A stretch of 64,000 bases of DNA. It comes from Psychrobacter immobilis (lineage in GTDB: Bacteria; Pseudomonadota; Gammaproteobacteria; Pseudomonadales; Moraxellaceae). Location of the stretch: contig NZ_CAJGZV010000001.1 of NCBI RefSeq assembly GCF_904846065.1, positions 1,488,001-1,552,000 on the forward strand. Direction: 5' to 3'. Both the position numbers and the translations under genes were made by a program. Below the pieces are notes generated by a model. The model made no database searches and was not told the DNA's origin. It was given only the letters and a program-made list of their open reading frames with translations. Of the stretch, positions 18,279 through 27,295 are shown piece by piece (positions within the stretch are counted from its first letter, which is position 1; each line of letters starts with the position of its first letter).

Positions 18279-18649
18279 AGGGCGATGGTCACTACTTTGT
18301 CAAACCCCGCATTATTAGCATCGGTATTATTAGCACTGGTATTACTAGCATTGGTATTCTGAGTTAGATTGACCCATTCTTCATCGGTTAACAGCCCACT
18401 CAACTTGGCTTCTAGATTGAGCTTAGCACTGGTATTGGTACTCAGCTGCGCCACATCATCGGCTAAGGCATAAATATTTGCGATGCCTTGTATTTCATTG
18501 TCACTCAAATACGCATCAAGCCAACTGATAAAAGCCACGGTGCTACCAAGCAAGAGAATACTGTCACCGGTGCGCCATGTCCGTGACATCTCATCGACAC
18601 TGCGCCTGAGCATATCCATTGTGCTGTGTATTTGATATAAAGTTGCCAT
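18275..18649 (-). CDS. tusB: Sulfur relay protein TusB (DsrH family)
   Basis: 124-residue TusB/DsrH-like subunit of the hexameric TusBCD sulfur-transfer complex. The conserved start MATLYQIHSTMD and the WRTGDSILLLGSTVAF strand fit the family. Near the C-terminus, residues about 98-115 form an Asn/Thr/Ser/Ala-rich insert (NTNAS, NTSAN, NTDAN) made by three 15-bp tandem repeats just before the last strand DKVVTIAL. This makes it longer than the usual 95-100 residues. It overlaps tusE by 4 bases. A 114-base gap to tusC holds a short inverted-repeat element. Confidence 0.8.
   Translation of the reverse strand: MATLYQIHSTMDMLRRSVDEMSRTWRTGDSILLLGSTVAFISWLDAYLSDNEIQGIANIYALADDVAQLSTNTSAKLNLEAKLSGLLTDEEWVNLTQNTNASNTSANNTDANNAGFDKVVTIAL
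18314..18358. repeat. Three 15-bp tandem repeats in tusB
   Basis: Units ATTAGCATCGGTATT, ATTAGCACTGGTATT and ACTAGCATTGGTATT follow one another directly, encoding pentapeptides of the form NTxAx on the minus strand. They are in frame and so do not break TusB. Confidence 0.85.
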
Positions 18650-18680
18650 AACAGTGTCCGATTTTTTGCTAGATTTAGGA

Positions 18681-18731
18681 TAAGGCGTGTCCTCATTCTC
18701 ATCTCTATTTTTAAAATGAGGACATGGCCTA
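18681..18731. repeat. Short inverted-repeat element inside the tus operon
   Basis: 51 bp. The left end TAAGGCGTGTCCTCATT and the right end AATGAGGACATGGCCTA are imperfect inverted copies (12 of 15 bases inside the flanking TA) of the repeat ends seen at 13.1 and 29.7-29.9 kb. It can fold into one hairpin. It lies between tusC and tusB, where the transcript has to pass through. Confidence 0.6.
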
Positions 18732-18763
18732 GTATTTAAAGTATTACAAATAAAATTGCGAGG

Positions 18764-19087
18764 CTAAAAGCGTAGTATTTGCTCAAAGTCTGAAGCGTTC
18801 ACCACTTCAGGTATCAATGTCAATTGTGAAGCCAAATCAATAGGTAGCATACCTGTTACCCACCCGCTAAAAACATCGTCAGGTAGCCAAGCGGCTGGCA
18901 TGTCATATAGCTCAAGCGACTGAATCATGCCATGCAAACGCGACGCAGGCTGCATCAACAAGCCAAAAACAGGCGCATCCAAATACAGCTGTACTTCATG
19001 ACCAAAGGTCGCTAGCGTTAATGCAAGCGCACAGCCTTCATAACTCGCCATTTCAGTCGGCGTGAGCAGCTGAACTAATAATTTCAT
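18764..19087 (-). CDS. tusC: Sulfur relay protein TusC (DsrF family)
   Basis: 107-residue DsrE/F-like protein in the position of TusC, the middle subunit of TusBCD. The Rossmann-like core LALTLATFGHEVQLYLDAPVFGLL and the QSLELYDMPAAWLPDD stretch fit the family. Residues are somewhat diverged from E. coli, and the assignment rests partly on lying between tusD and tusB. ATG 19087 is preceded by AGGAATTAACC. Order tusD-tusC-tusB-tusE on the minus strand. Confidence 0.8.
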   Translation of the reverse strand: MKLLVQLLTPTEMASYEGCALALTLATFGHEVQLYLDAPVFGLLMQPASRLHGMIQSLELYDMPAAWLPDDVFSGWVTGMLPIDLASQLTLIPEVVNASDFEQILRF

Positions 19088-19158
19088 GGTTAATTCCTAA
19101 TCTAATTGGTCGCTGACAGTTATTATCATAAGATGTAATCTGTCTGCACGGCAAGTCA

Positions 19159-19590
19159 TCAAAACTGCATCAAACGACAGTCGCCTTGCATCATCATCGC
19201 CAGCTCACTCAGTCCGATCAGTGAAAAGCCAGTGGCAAGGTTGTCACCATTAAGTTGATGGCGTTTGCTGTTATCCGTGTCGCTAATGCCGCGACTGAGT
19301 GCAGTACTGACACAGACAGGCAGCGCTAACTGGAACTGCTCAGCGAGCGTTTGCCACTCTTTGGTCAAATTAATTTGATCCGCCGACTGCCAGCGTAGAT
19401 CATTGGCAGTATTAGCCGCATCGCCATAAAAAAATACGTTTAAGGTGATATTATCTAAGGTGGCATTGTCATTGGTATCTTTACTATTGGCGGCATTTTT
19501 GAGATAAGCGCGTGCATAACGTAGCGCTAAATGGGCAAGTGGGTGGCTAGGATCAGCAGTAATCAGAAGCAATGGGGTCATGGTTGTCAT
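19159..19590 (-). CDS. tusD: Sulfurtransferase TusD (DsrE family)
   Basis: 143-residue first subunit of TusBCD, which receives sulfur from TusA on a cysteine. The catalytic cysteine is in LALPVCVSTALSRGI, which matches the Cys78 region of E. coli TusD. The C-terminal FSLIGLSELAMMMQGDCRLMQF stretch is typical. The N-terminal strand PLLLITADP is followed by a hydrophilic insert (NSKDTNDNATLDN) before VFFYGDAA. An ATG at 19590 or 19581 is the start. A TTG at 19605 is less likely. It heads the tusDCBE operon and is divergent from glnE. Confidence 0.88.
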   Translation of the reverse strand: MTTMTPLLLITADPSHPLAHLALRYARAYLKNAANSKDTNDNATLDNITLNVFFYGDAANTANDLRWQSADQINLTKEWQTLAEQFQLALPVCVSTALSRGISDTDNSKRHQLNGDNLATGFSLIGLSELAMMMQGDCRLMQF

Positions 19591-19806
19591 AAGAGCTCTT
19601 TTCAATCATCTGCGCTAAAGTTGTTTATGCTACCATAAAGCGCTCAAAAGCAAATAGGGTCACTGTCATTAAACGTAGTTTTATATTAAATACCGACATA
19701 TTGCGTATCGTTAGTTGATGCTGTGACTACTTCGTAAGAAAAAACGATAAACTTATGCGCTAAGTTCACGTAGTCTTATCACTCTATGCAAGGAGTTATG
19801 TTCCCT

Positions 19807-22686
19807 ATGTCATCCGCTATGCCTTCACGTGCGACCCATGGTACAGATTGTCAGTATACAACCGAACAGCTGCAAATATTGCAGACGGCAAGCGAGTTCG
19901 CTTATCAGATTTGGGAGAGTCGAACGGTTTCATGCCAAACGTTTTTACGTAGCTACCCGTTAGATCGAACCTTAACTCGGCAGCAAATCGATGATTTGAT
20001 TCAAGATTATACGTTAGATGATAATTACCAACTTGCTGATGAAGTGAAGGTAATGAGTGGCCTGCGTCATCTACGTACACTGCTGATGATGCGCTGGATT
20101 TGGCAAGATGCCTTACAACTGATAGCACTTGAGCAATTGACCGACGAGCTGTCTGAGTTTGCAGACGGCTGTATCTCATTTGCCAAAGATTATACCTACC
20201 AGCATTTGATTAAACAGTACGGCGAACCAACGTTTGTCAATGCCAAAGGTAACGTGCAAATTGATGACATGGCGATTATGGCGATGGGTAAGCTTGGCGC
20301 TCATGAGCTGAATCTATCGAGTGATATAGACCTTATCTTTGTCCATCAGGCTCGTGGTGTAACCAGCGGTGATAAATCAAAAGGCACGCGCAGCATAGAT
20401 AATAAGCGGTTTATGACAAGGCTTGGTCAAGGTATTATTAAATTATTGGATCAAAAGACGGCTGATGGCTTTGTTTTTCGGGTCGATATGCGTCTGCGCC
20501 CTTGGGGTGATGGTAGTGATTTGGCCATTCATCTATCTGCATTACAGAAGTACTTCTCTCAACATGGACGTGCATGGGAGCGTTTTGCATGGCTAAAAGC
20601 GCGAGTAGTCGGGCAGCTAGAACAGCCGTTTTATGATGAGATACAAGCGCTCATCAAGCCCTTTGTTTTCCGTTATTACGTGGATTACAGTGCTTTTTCA
20701 GCGCTCAGGGAGATGAAATCGCTTATTCAAAACCAAGTCGCTCAGCGGGAAGATTTGGATAACATCAAGCTGGGTGCTGGTGGTATCAGAGACATTGAAT
20801 TTATTGTGCAGGCCTTTCAGTTGATTTATGGTGGCAGGCATCCTCAATTACAGGTGAAATCTTGTTTACAAGCAATGCAGGTATTACATAAGCTTGAGTA
20901 TCTAGAGAGGACTACTTATCAAGAGCTCCAAGCCGCGTATCGTTTTTTACGTCGGCTTGAACACGCCATTCAAGCGATTAATGATCAACAGACTCAGCGT
21001 TTGCCACATGATCCGCAGTGGCAGTATAACTTGGCGGTTACCCTTGGGTTTGACGATTGGAATGCACTGTTAGATACCCTTAACCACCACCGAGACAATG
21101 TCAATGTTCCCTTTGAGCGTATGGTGACCGAACGTCAGGTACCGGATCATGAAGACACAGATCTTGAGCCCGAACATCTTGATGAACAGATTGCACGATT
21201 GAATGATGTGCTGACGGCAGAAAACCGAGTGCTATTACAAGATTTTTGGCAGTCAAAGATGGTCGCTAACTTAAGCGATGAGGCTCGCGAGCGGTTGGAT
21301 GACGCTTATCCTGTGATTATCCATGCGTTACTCGCTCATCAAGAGCAGCAGCAATTGGCCAATACCGCTTTGCCGCGTCTCATTACATTGCTCGAAGCGA
21401 TTTGTCGTCGCTCTATCTATTTGGTGATGATTGCAGAAAACCCCAATGCAACGATTGAGCTGATACCCATGCTGTCGGCCAGTCCTTGGATTGCCAAAGA
21501 GTTGGCACATTATCCTGTGCTCTTAGATACTTTTTTACAGCAGCGCTATCGCCACTTGCCGGACAAGCCAGAGTTGCGTGATATTTTGCGTCAACAGCTA
21601 TTGCGCGTAGAGCCTAATGACGAAGAAGAGCTGCTCAGCGTATTAAGACTATTTAAGAAGAACCAAGTGTTGGCGGTTGCCGCTAGTGATGTATTGGCTG
21701 AGCGTCCGATTATGAAGGTGTCGGATTCTCTTACGTATATCGCAGCGGTGGTACTAGAAGCCGCATTAGAACGGGCTTTTGCAGAAATTGTCAAACGCTA
21801 CGGCTATCCTATTGGTCAAGATGGCGATCCAGTGACCGAGGCAGACTGCGGTTTTGCCATCATTGGTTATGGCAAGCTTGGCGGGCTAGAGCTGTCGTAT
21901 TCTTCAGATTTGGATTTGGTGTTTTTGCATAAGATAAAAGAGCAGGGTATGACTACGGGTGAAAAATCAGTCAGCGGTATGAAGTTTGCTGCCCGTTTGG
22001 TACAAAAGCTGATGAACTATCTCAATACCCAAACTCGAGATGGCCGCGCTTATGAGATTGATATGCGTCTGCGCCCTTCAGGTAATGCTGGCATGATGGT
22101 GGTGTCTTGTCATGCTTTTGAAACCTATCAGCTAGAAAAGGCATGGTCGTGGGAGCATCAAGCCTTGGTACGGGCGCGAGCGATTTGCGGTGACAAGCGA
22201 GTGACGGCACGCTTTTGTGATATTCGCCGAGACGTATTATCATTACCGCGCACGATAGAGCAGGTGCGTACAGAAGTCACCAGTATGCGTATTAAGATGC
22301 AAAAACATCTGGGCACCAGTCAATGGCAACAACAAGCAGGTAAGTTTCATCTTAAACAAGATGCAGGCGGGATCATCGACATTGAGTTCTTAGCGCAATT
22401 TGCAGTATTGGCTTATTCGCATGAGCATCCGAGCCTGACCAAATGGAGCGACAACGTTCGTATTTTCGAAGAAGTGGCATCACTGGGTATTTGGGAGGAG
22501 CAAGTCTGCCAAGATTTAACGGATGCCTACCTCAGAATTCGTGCTGCTACTCATCAATTGGCACTATCAGAGCAATCGCTATTGGTAGATGAGTCACTGT
22601 GGAAAGAAACACGAGCATTAGTACAAGCGCAATGGAAACATTTGATGGGTGTTAATTTGGCAGATGACGATTCGGCCAATTCTTAA
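19807..22686 (+). CDS. glnE: Glutamine synthetase adenylyltransferase/deadenylase GlnE
   Basis: Bifunctional regulator that attaches AMP to glutamine synthetase and removes it again, in response to PII and glutamine. 959 residues. It has two nucleotidyltransferase domains, each with the family motif: MGKLGAHELNLSSDIDLIF near residue 160 (deadenylase half) and YGKLGGLELSYSSDLDLVF near residue 690 (adenylylase half). Each is followed by a GGIxDIEF motif. Start: AAGGAG at 19790-19795 lies 11 bases before ATG 19807. The ATGs at 19786 and 19798 are before or too close to it. It lies just upstream of ilvE, as in Acinetobacter. Confidence 0.97.
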   Translation: MSSAMPSRATHGTDCQYTTEQLQILQTASEFAYQIWESRTVSCQTFLRSYPLDRTLTRQQIDDLIQDYTLDDNYQLADEVKVMSGLRHLRTLLMMRWIWQDALQLIALEQLTDELSEFADGCISFAKDYTYQHLIKQYGEPTFVNAKGNVQIDDMAIMAMGKLGAHELNLSSDIDLIFVHQARGVTSGDKSKGTRSIDNKRFMTRLGQGIIKLLDQKTADGFVFRVDMRLRPWGDGSDLAIHLSALQKYFSQHGRAWERFAWLKARVVGQLEQPFYDEIQALIKPFVFRYYVDYSAFSALREMKSLIQNQVAQREDLDNIKLGAGGIRDIEFIVQAFQLIYGGRHPQLQVKSCLQAMQVLHKLEYLERTTYQELQAAYRFLRRLEHAIQAINDQQTQRLPHDPQWQYNLAVTLGFDDWNALLDTLNHHRDNVNVPFERMVTERQVPDHEDTDLEPEHLDEQIARLNDVLTAENRVLLQDFWQSKMVANLSDEARERLDDAYPVIIHALLAHQEQQQLANTALPRLITLLEAICRRSIYLVMIAENPNATIELIPMLSASPWIAKELAHYPVLLDTFLQQRYRHLPDKPELRDILRQQLLRVEPNDEEELLSVLRLFKKNQVLAVAASDVLAERPIMKVSDSLTYIAAVVLEAALERAFAEIVKRYGYPIGQDGDPVTEADCGFAIIGYGKLGGLELSYSSDLDLVFLHKIKEQGMTTGEKSVSGMKFAARLVQKLMNYLNTQTRDGRAYEIDMRLRPSGNAGMMVVSCHAFETYQLEKAWSWEHQALVRARAICGDKRVTARFCDIRRDVLSLPRTIEQVRTEVTSMRIKMQKHLGTSQWQQQAGKFHLKQDAGGIIDIEFLAQFAVLAYSHEHPSLTKWSDNVRIFEEVASLGIWEEQVCQDLTDAYLRIRAATHQLALSEQSLLVDESLWKETRALVQAQWKHLMGVNLADDDSANS

Positions 22687-22969
22687 GAAGGTTTTTGCTT
22701 ATAAATAATAGCCTGTGATACTCAAACTAAAAGATTTCATTTGCTAGCACCGCCAGTGATATAATCGGCGACACATTACGATAAAGCTGTCAGTTGTTGG
22801 TTATTTCTTAGTAAGGATAACACTATATTTTAGCAATAAAACTTGACGCTGCGGTGTTATCATATGATGTTGATAAATACGATTAAACAAAACCTCTAGT
22901 CGAAGCATTTATACGTGCGTCGACTATACCTAAAAAAATAGCCGTTAGTGCTAACATAAGGATTATAAA

Positions 22970-23899
22970 ATGAATATGGCAACACAAGATGGTAAGCTTT
23001 GGATGAATGGCACAATGATTGAGCAGCCAGATGCCAAGGTACATGTGCTCACACATAGCCTGCATTATGGCATGGCAGTGTTTGAAGGTGTGCGCGCGTA
23101 TCAGACGGCTGACAATCGCACCGCTATTTTTCGTCTGAAAGAACACACAGAGCGTCTGTTAGGCTCTGCAAAAATCTTTCAAATGAATGTACCGTTTGAT
23201 GCAGCGACTCTGGAGCAGGCGCACAAAGATGTGGTCAAGCAAAACAACTTGGCAGAAGCCTATATTCGTCCGCTCATTTGGGTCGGTGCAGAAAAGCTTG
23301 GTTTATCGTCACGTGATAATAGTATCAATGCGATGGTTGCTGCTTGGCATTGGGGCGCTTATCTGGGTGAAGAGGGTATCAAGAACGGCATCCGTGTAAA
23401 AACCTCTTCATTTACTCATCATATGACCAATGTGACCATGTGTAAGGCAAAAGCCTCGAGCAACTATCCAGTGTCCATCATGGCAAACCAAGAAGTCACT
23501 CGTAATGGCTATGACGAAGCTATCTTGATGGATCCGCAGGGTTACGTTTGCCAAGGTGCAGGCGAAAACTTATTCTTAGTAAAAGATGGTGTATTGCATA
23601 CACCGGACTTAGCAGGTGGTGCACTTGACGGAATCACGCGTCGTACTATCATTCAATTTGCCGATGATCTAGGCATCAAAGTCGTTGAACGCCGTATCAC
23701 TCGTGATGAGTTTTATTTGGCGGATGAGATATTCATGACGGGTACGGCGGCTGAAGTCACACCTATTCGTGAATATGATGACCGTACTATCGGCAATGGT
23801 GGACGTGGACCTTTGACTGAGCAGCTACAAACCTTGTACTTTGATGTAGTACATGGTCGCAATGAGCAATATATGGATTGGTTAAGTTTTATTGATTAA
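22970..23899 (+). CDS. ilvE: Branched-chain amino acid aminotransferase IlvE
   Basis: PLP-dependent enzyme that makes leucine, isoleucine and valine from their keto acids with glutamate. 309 residues, fold type IV. The start MNMATQDGKLWMNG, the FEGVRAYQTADNRTAIFRLKEH stretch and the PLP lysine in CKAKASSNYPVSIMAN are typical. ATAAGGAT lies seven bases before the ATG. It is the left border of a sugar-transferase cluster that ends at aspS, the arrangement of the lipooligosaccharide outer-core locus of Acinetobacter baumannii. A strong terminator follows within 30 bases. Confidence 0.97.
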   Translation: MNMATQDGKLWMNGTMIEQPDAKVHVLTHSLHYGMAVFEGVRAYQTADNRTAIFRLKEHTERLLGSAKIFQMNVPFDAATLEQAHKDVVKQNNLAEAYIRPLIWVGAEKLGLSSRDNSINAMVAAWHWGAYLGEEGIKNGIRVKTSSFTHHMTNVTMCKAKASSNYPVSIMANQEVTRNGYDEAILMDPQGYVCQGAGENLFLVKDGVLHTPDLAGGALDGITRRTIIQFADDLGIKVVERRITRDEFYLADEIFMTGTAAEVTPIREYDDRTIGNGGRGPLTEQLQTLYFDVVHGRNEQYMDWLSFID

Positions 23900-23924
23900 T
23901 ATTTAGAATTATGTTGTATGAGAT

Positions 23925-23960
23925 AAAAAAGCTAAGACTGTTTTAAGTCTTAGCTTTTTT
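23925..23960 (+). terminator. Terminator of ilvE
   Basis: AAAAAAGCTAAGACT pairs with AGTCTTAGCTTTTTT around a 6-base loop, 25 bases after the ilvE stop codon. It insulates ilvE from the sugar-transferase genes. Confidence 0.92.
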
Positions 23961-24208
23961 GTTGAGTGGTATTAATCGGTATTCTAAAGTAAAGTTCATA
24001 CACTATAACTATACGCTCGCACATAATTTATGGATGCGGTATCATAACGTCGCTTAGTTTCAAGCTATATCTAGCTATGGTGTCCATCTACAAACACGGC
24101 TGCTTAGCATATCGATTCTTAAAGCAGGTGCGTTCAAATTGAGAGCGTCACAAAACATTATTTTTAGCTAAGTCTGGCTTTACTTTGAATAGATTAATGG
24201 AGAAGCCG

Positions 24209-25297
24209 TTGAGAGTCTTACATTTTGTCACTGGTGGCTTTTCAGGAGCCACGAAAGTTGCTATTGATTTGGTTGAGGCACACAATCAAATAGAATCGAC
24301 TGAAAACCTGTTAGTACTGCGTCGCAAAAAAACGACCGTACCAGAAAAGCTTGCTGAACTTGAAGGTAAAGATATCGATTACAAGGTTGTCACAGGTACT
24401 AACCATCTTGCGACCCTTCACGAATTAAAAAAACTATGTGTGCAATGGCGACCTGATATATTGGTTGCGCATGGGTTTCCTGAGCATTTACTGGGAAGAC
24501 GGGCAGGGCTATTGGCACAAGTACCTTGCTTGGTACAAGTGGAACACAACTCTAAAGAGCGCTATACACCTTGGAAGATATACCAAACGCGTAAACTAAG
24601 TAAATCAACTGCTAGAATTGTGGCTGTCTCTGAAGGCGTAGCCCAAGTCTTATCTGAGCAGGGTCTTCACGCACCCATTCAAGCCATCCCAAATGGTATT
24701 GATACCACTCGATTTGGCGGTGTGAATCTTGCACCTGTTAATGAAAGGTCGCATGATCTGATTATGGTGGGAAGATATGCTAAAAGTAAGGATCACGTTA
24801 CTTTAATTGAAGCACTGAATCAGTTAAAGCAAAAAGGCATCAATCCCACTCTTACCTTAGTTGGTAGTGGGCGCAAGCGTTACCAAAGAGAAGTACATGA
24901 TTTGGTTGCTCGCTATGAGCTGCATGAACAAGTGACCTTTATAGAGTACAGTAGCGAAGTTGAAAAGCTATTGCTACAACATAAAGTATTTATCATGTCG
25001 AGCCGTTTTGAAGGGCTGAACCTAGCGGTGCTAGAAGCGATGGCAAGTGGCTGTGTCGTTATGGGAAGTACTGCAATGGGAGTAAAGGAGTTGATTGAAG
25101 ACAACAAGGATGGCTTCTTGTTTTCAGTCGGGGCAGTAACAGAGCTGGCGAATATCATCGCGACTGTACTATCTAATCCATCAAACTACCAAGCACTAGC
25201 AACGGCAGCTAGAGAGAAAGTTTTAGTTCATTATGATAAAAAACAGGTCACTCAAGCGTATTATCAATTATTTCAGAATTTATTAACAAGCTGTTAA
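24209..25297 (+). CDS. Glycosyltransferase family 4
   Basis: GT-B fold glycosyltransferase of about 362 residues, likely acting on lipooligosaccharide or another surface glycan at the cytoplasmic face of the inner membrane. N-terminal RVLHFVTGGFSGATKVAIDL; in the C-terminal half, MVGRYAKSKDHVTLIEAL and the nucleotide-sugar-binding SSRFEGLNLAVLEAMASG with its E(x7)E are clear. Start: TTG 24209 has GGAG with a six-base spacer and gives a typical N-terminus. ATG 24197 is possible but without a ribosome binding site. First gene of the ilvE-aspS cluster, 27 bases before the GT2 gene. Confidence 0.9.
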   Translation: MRVLHFVTGGFSGATKVAIDLVEAHNQIESTENLLVLRRKKTTVPEKLAELEGKDIDYKVVTGTNHLATLHELKKLCVQWRPDILVAHGFPEHLLGRRAGLLAQVPCLVQVEHNSKERYTPWKIYQTRKLSKSTARIVAVSEGVAQVLSEQGLHAPIQAIPNGIDTTRFGGVNLAPVNERSHDLIMVGRYAKSKDHVTLIEALNQLKQKGINPTLTLVGSGRKRYQREVHDLVARYELHEQVTFIEYSSEVEKLLLQHKVFIMSSRFEGLNLAVLEAMASGCVVMGSTAMGVKELIEDNKDGFLFSVGAVTELANIIATVLSNPSNYQALATAAREKVLVHYDKKQVTQAYYQLFQNLLTSC

Positions 25298-25324
25298 TTA
25301 TAAAGTTTTTAATGTGAGTGTTGT

Positions 25325-26287
25325 ATGAATAAAGAAGATCTAACAATTGGTATTTTAATACCTGTTTATAATGTAGCGGATTATGTAGAAGAGTGTATAG
25401 AATCAATACTCACTCAAATCGATACTAGAGCATCTATTTTAATAATGAACGATGCTTCGACAGATAATAGTGCAGCTATTATCAAGCGTTTTGAAAATTA
25501 CCCTCAAGTGCAAATCTTCGATGCGCCTTATAATAGAGGTTTGTCAGACACACGCAATGCGCTTTTCGATATGGGCCAAACAGAGTATATCTGGTTTATT
25601 GATTCTGATGATGTTATGTACGAAGGTGCTTATAAAGCTGTCATGTCTCAAATAGAAAAATTGAACTCGGATGTGCTATGTGCCGATTATGTATCATTAC
25701 GAGGAAAAAAAGAGGTAAATAAAAAAGGGTTTATAGGCACGTCTAATAAAAATTATATCAATAAGAGCAATAGCTTCTTAGATAATATTATTGAAAATAA
25801 TAGTAATCATGTTTGGAATAAGGTTTTTAGAAGACAGATAATACAAGACATAAGGTTTAAAGAAGGATTGAATTTTGAAGATATTTTGTATATGACTGAT
25901 ATCTCATTAAAGAGTTTTCAATATAGCTATTTAAAACAGCCTGTAATAAAGTATCGTGAGCGTGAAGGGTCTATTTTAAAGAATATCGACAAAAAATACG
26001 TAGATGATTATTTATATGCTTTCACTTATCGCGTTGAAAACTATCAGAGAGATGGTGAAAAAGATGGCTATCATTATTTGCTGTATAAAGTATATAAACG
26101 TTATATAGGGCTGTTAAATAAAATCGCTAAAAACCATCAGGAAGATTTGTTAAAAGACACCTATGCTCAATACAATAAGTACTTCTCAGAGCTTTATCTT
26201 GTTGCTAATAAAGAGCTGCGAATACATCAAAGAATAACTCTGAATATTAAACGTTCCAAATTAGACAAAATTCTGAAAGGTATGTAG
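25325..26287 (+). CDS. Glycosyltransferase family 2
   Basis: GT-A fold transferase of 320 residues. The N-terminal LTIGILIPVYNVADYVEECIESIL and NDASTDNSAAI are the usual nucleotide-binding segment, followed by NRGLSDTRN and the metal-binding FIDSDDVM (DxD-type). A C-terminal helical and basic region of about 100 residues follows. Many AAA, AAT and ATA codons make it clearly more AT-rich than the housekeeping genes on either side, which suggests horizontal transfer. It ends three bases before the next gene, so they are cotranscribed. The sugar donor is unknown. Confidence 0.92.
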   Translation: MNKEDLTIGILIPVYNVADYVEECIESILTQIDTRASILIMNDASTDNSAAIIKRFENYPQVQIFDAPYNRGLSDTRNALFDMGQTEYIWFIDSDDVMYEGAYKAVMSQIEKLNSDVLCADYVSLRGKKEVNKKGFIGTSNKNYINKSNSFLDNIIENNSNHVWNKVFRRQIIQDIRFKEGLNFEDILYMTDISLKSFQYSYLKQPVIKYREREGSILKNIDKKYVDDYLYAFTYRVENYQRDGEKDGYHYLLYKVYKRYIGLLNKIAKNHQEDLLKDTYAQYNKYFSELYLVANKELRIHQRITLNIKRSKLDKILKGM

Positions 26288-26290
26288 ACC

Positions 26291-27295
26291 ATGCAAAAGA
26301 TCTTTAACGTTATCCGTAATAAGCCCTTTAAGGTTTTCTATAATGGCCTAGTGCCTAGAAATGTAAGGAAGCGCTGGAATTATCAGTATGATGATAAAAT
26401 TAAGCAAGAAAAAGTAGCCTCTTACTGGAGGATGGTTCTTGATCAATACGCTGACAAAAAAATAGAAAAGTATGATACTCCACCAATCAAAAAAGAACTG
26501 GTAGGCAAAAAAATTATTTGGCAATATTGGGGACAGGGATTAGAAAATTTACCGGAAATGGTGGAAATATGTTTTTCTTCAGTAGACAGTCATGCTCACG
26601 ATTATCAGGTTATCAGAATTACTGATGAAAACATAAATGAATATATAAAGCTTCCAGAGTTTGTTGATGAAAAACGTAAAAATGGAGTTTTTAGACCAGT
26701 ATTCTTTTCTGATTTGCTGCGTGTTGCATTGTTGTCAATCTATGGTGGGGTTTGGCTAGATGCTTCCGTTTTATTAACAGATAGGCTACCCAAGGAATAT
26801 GCAAACTGTAATTTTTTTATGTATAGCCGTGATCCTAACTCTCTTAATAAAAATTGGGGTACAAATGATACACATTTTTACTTTAATTGGAGAGATGAAT
26901 TTAAAGTAAAACATCTTAGTAGTATTATGTTTTCTAAGCCAAACTCAATGATTACAAAGACCTTGGTTGACTTGCTGCTTTATTATTGGGAAAATGAAAG
27001 TAAAATTGAGTATTACTTTTTCTTTCAAGTAATGATTAATGAATTAAAGGAGTCAAAAATTATAGATTTTGAATTTCCTGTTATTGATGATACTTTTCCA
27101 CATTTATTACAATCTGAGATAAAAAAGCAATTTAATGAAGACGAATACAAAAAAATAGTTTCACAAGCTAGTATTCATAAGTTGACTATTCATGAGGCTT
27201 TCAAGGAAGAGTATTTCGAAAAACAAACCTATTATGGCTATCTAAAAAATAGATATATATATATAAATAAAGGGGCTGTAGTAGATAAGGATTAA
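26291..27295 (+). CDS. Capsular polysaccharide synthesis-type glycosyltransferase, 3' end altered by IS
   Basis: 334 residues resembling the capsular polysaccharide synthesis family (Pfam Caps_synth), with IIWQYWGQGLENLPEMVEIC near residue 72, a SDLLRVALLSIYGGVWLDASVLL segment carrying the DxS-type metal site, and a C-terminal region without family hallmarks. It has strong AT bias like the GT2 gene before it. The last eight codons (GAVVDKD and the stop) come from the terminal repeat of the IS element beginning at 27272, so the native C-terminus has been replaced. Without the insertion the frame would run about 26 residues further, into the 3' end of the opposite gene. Activity may persist, because the catalytic part is intact. 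Confidence 0.88.
   Translation: MQKIFNVIRNKPFKVFYNGLVPRNVRKRWNYQYDDKIKQEKVASYWRMVLDQYADKKIEKYDTPPIKKELVGKKIIWQYWGQGLENLPEMVEICFSSVDSHAHDYQVIRITDENINEYIKLPEFVDEKRKNGVFRPVFFSDLLRVALLSIYGGVWLDASVLLTDRLPKEYANCNFFMYSRDPNSLNKNWGTNDTHFYFNWRDEFKVKHLSSIMFSKPNSMITKTLVDLLLYYWENESKIEYYFFFQVMINELKESKIIDFEFPVIDDTFPHLLQSEIKKQFNEDEYKKIVSQASIHKLTIHEAFKEEYFEKQTYYGYLKNRYIYINKGAVVDKD
27264..27271. repeat. 8-bp target site duplication, left copy
   Basis: TAAATAAA directly before the left end of the IS element, identical to 27986-27993. Eight base pairs is the size produced by IS1595-family transposases. Confidence 0.9.
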
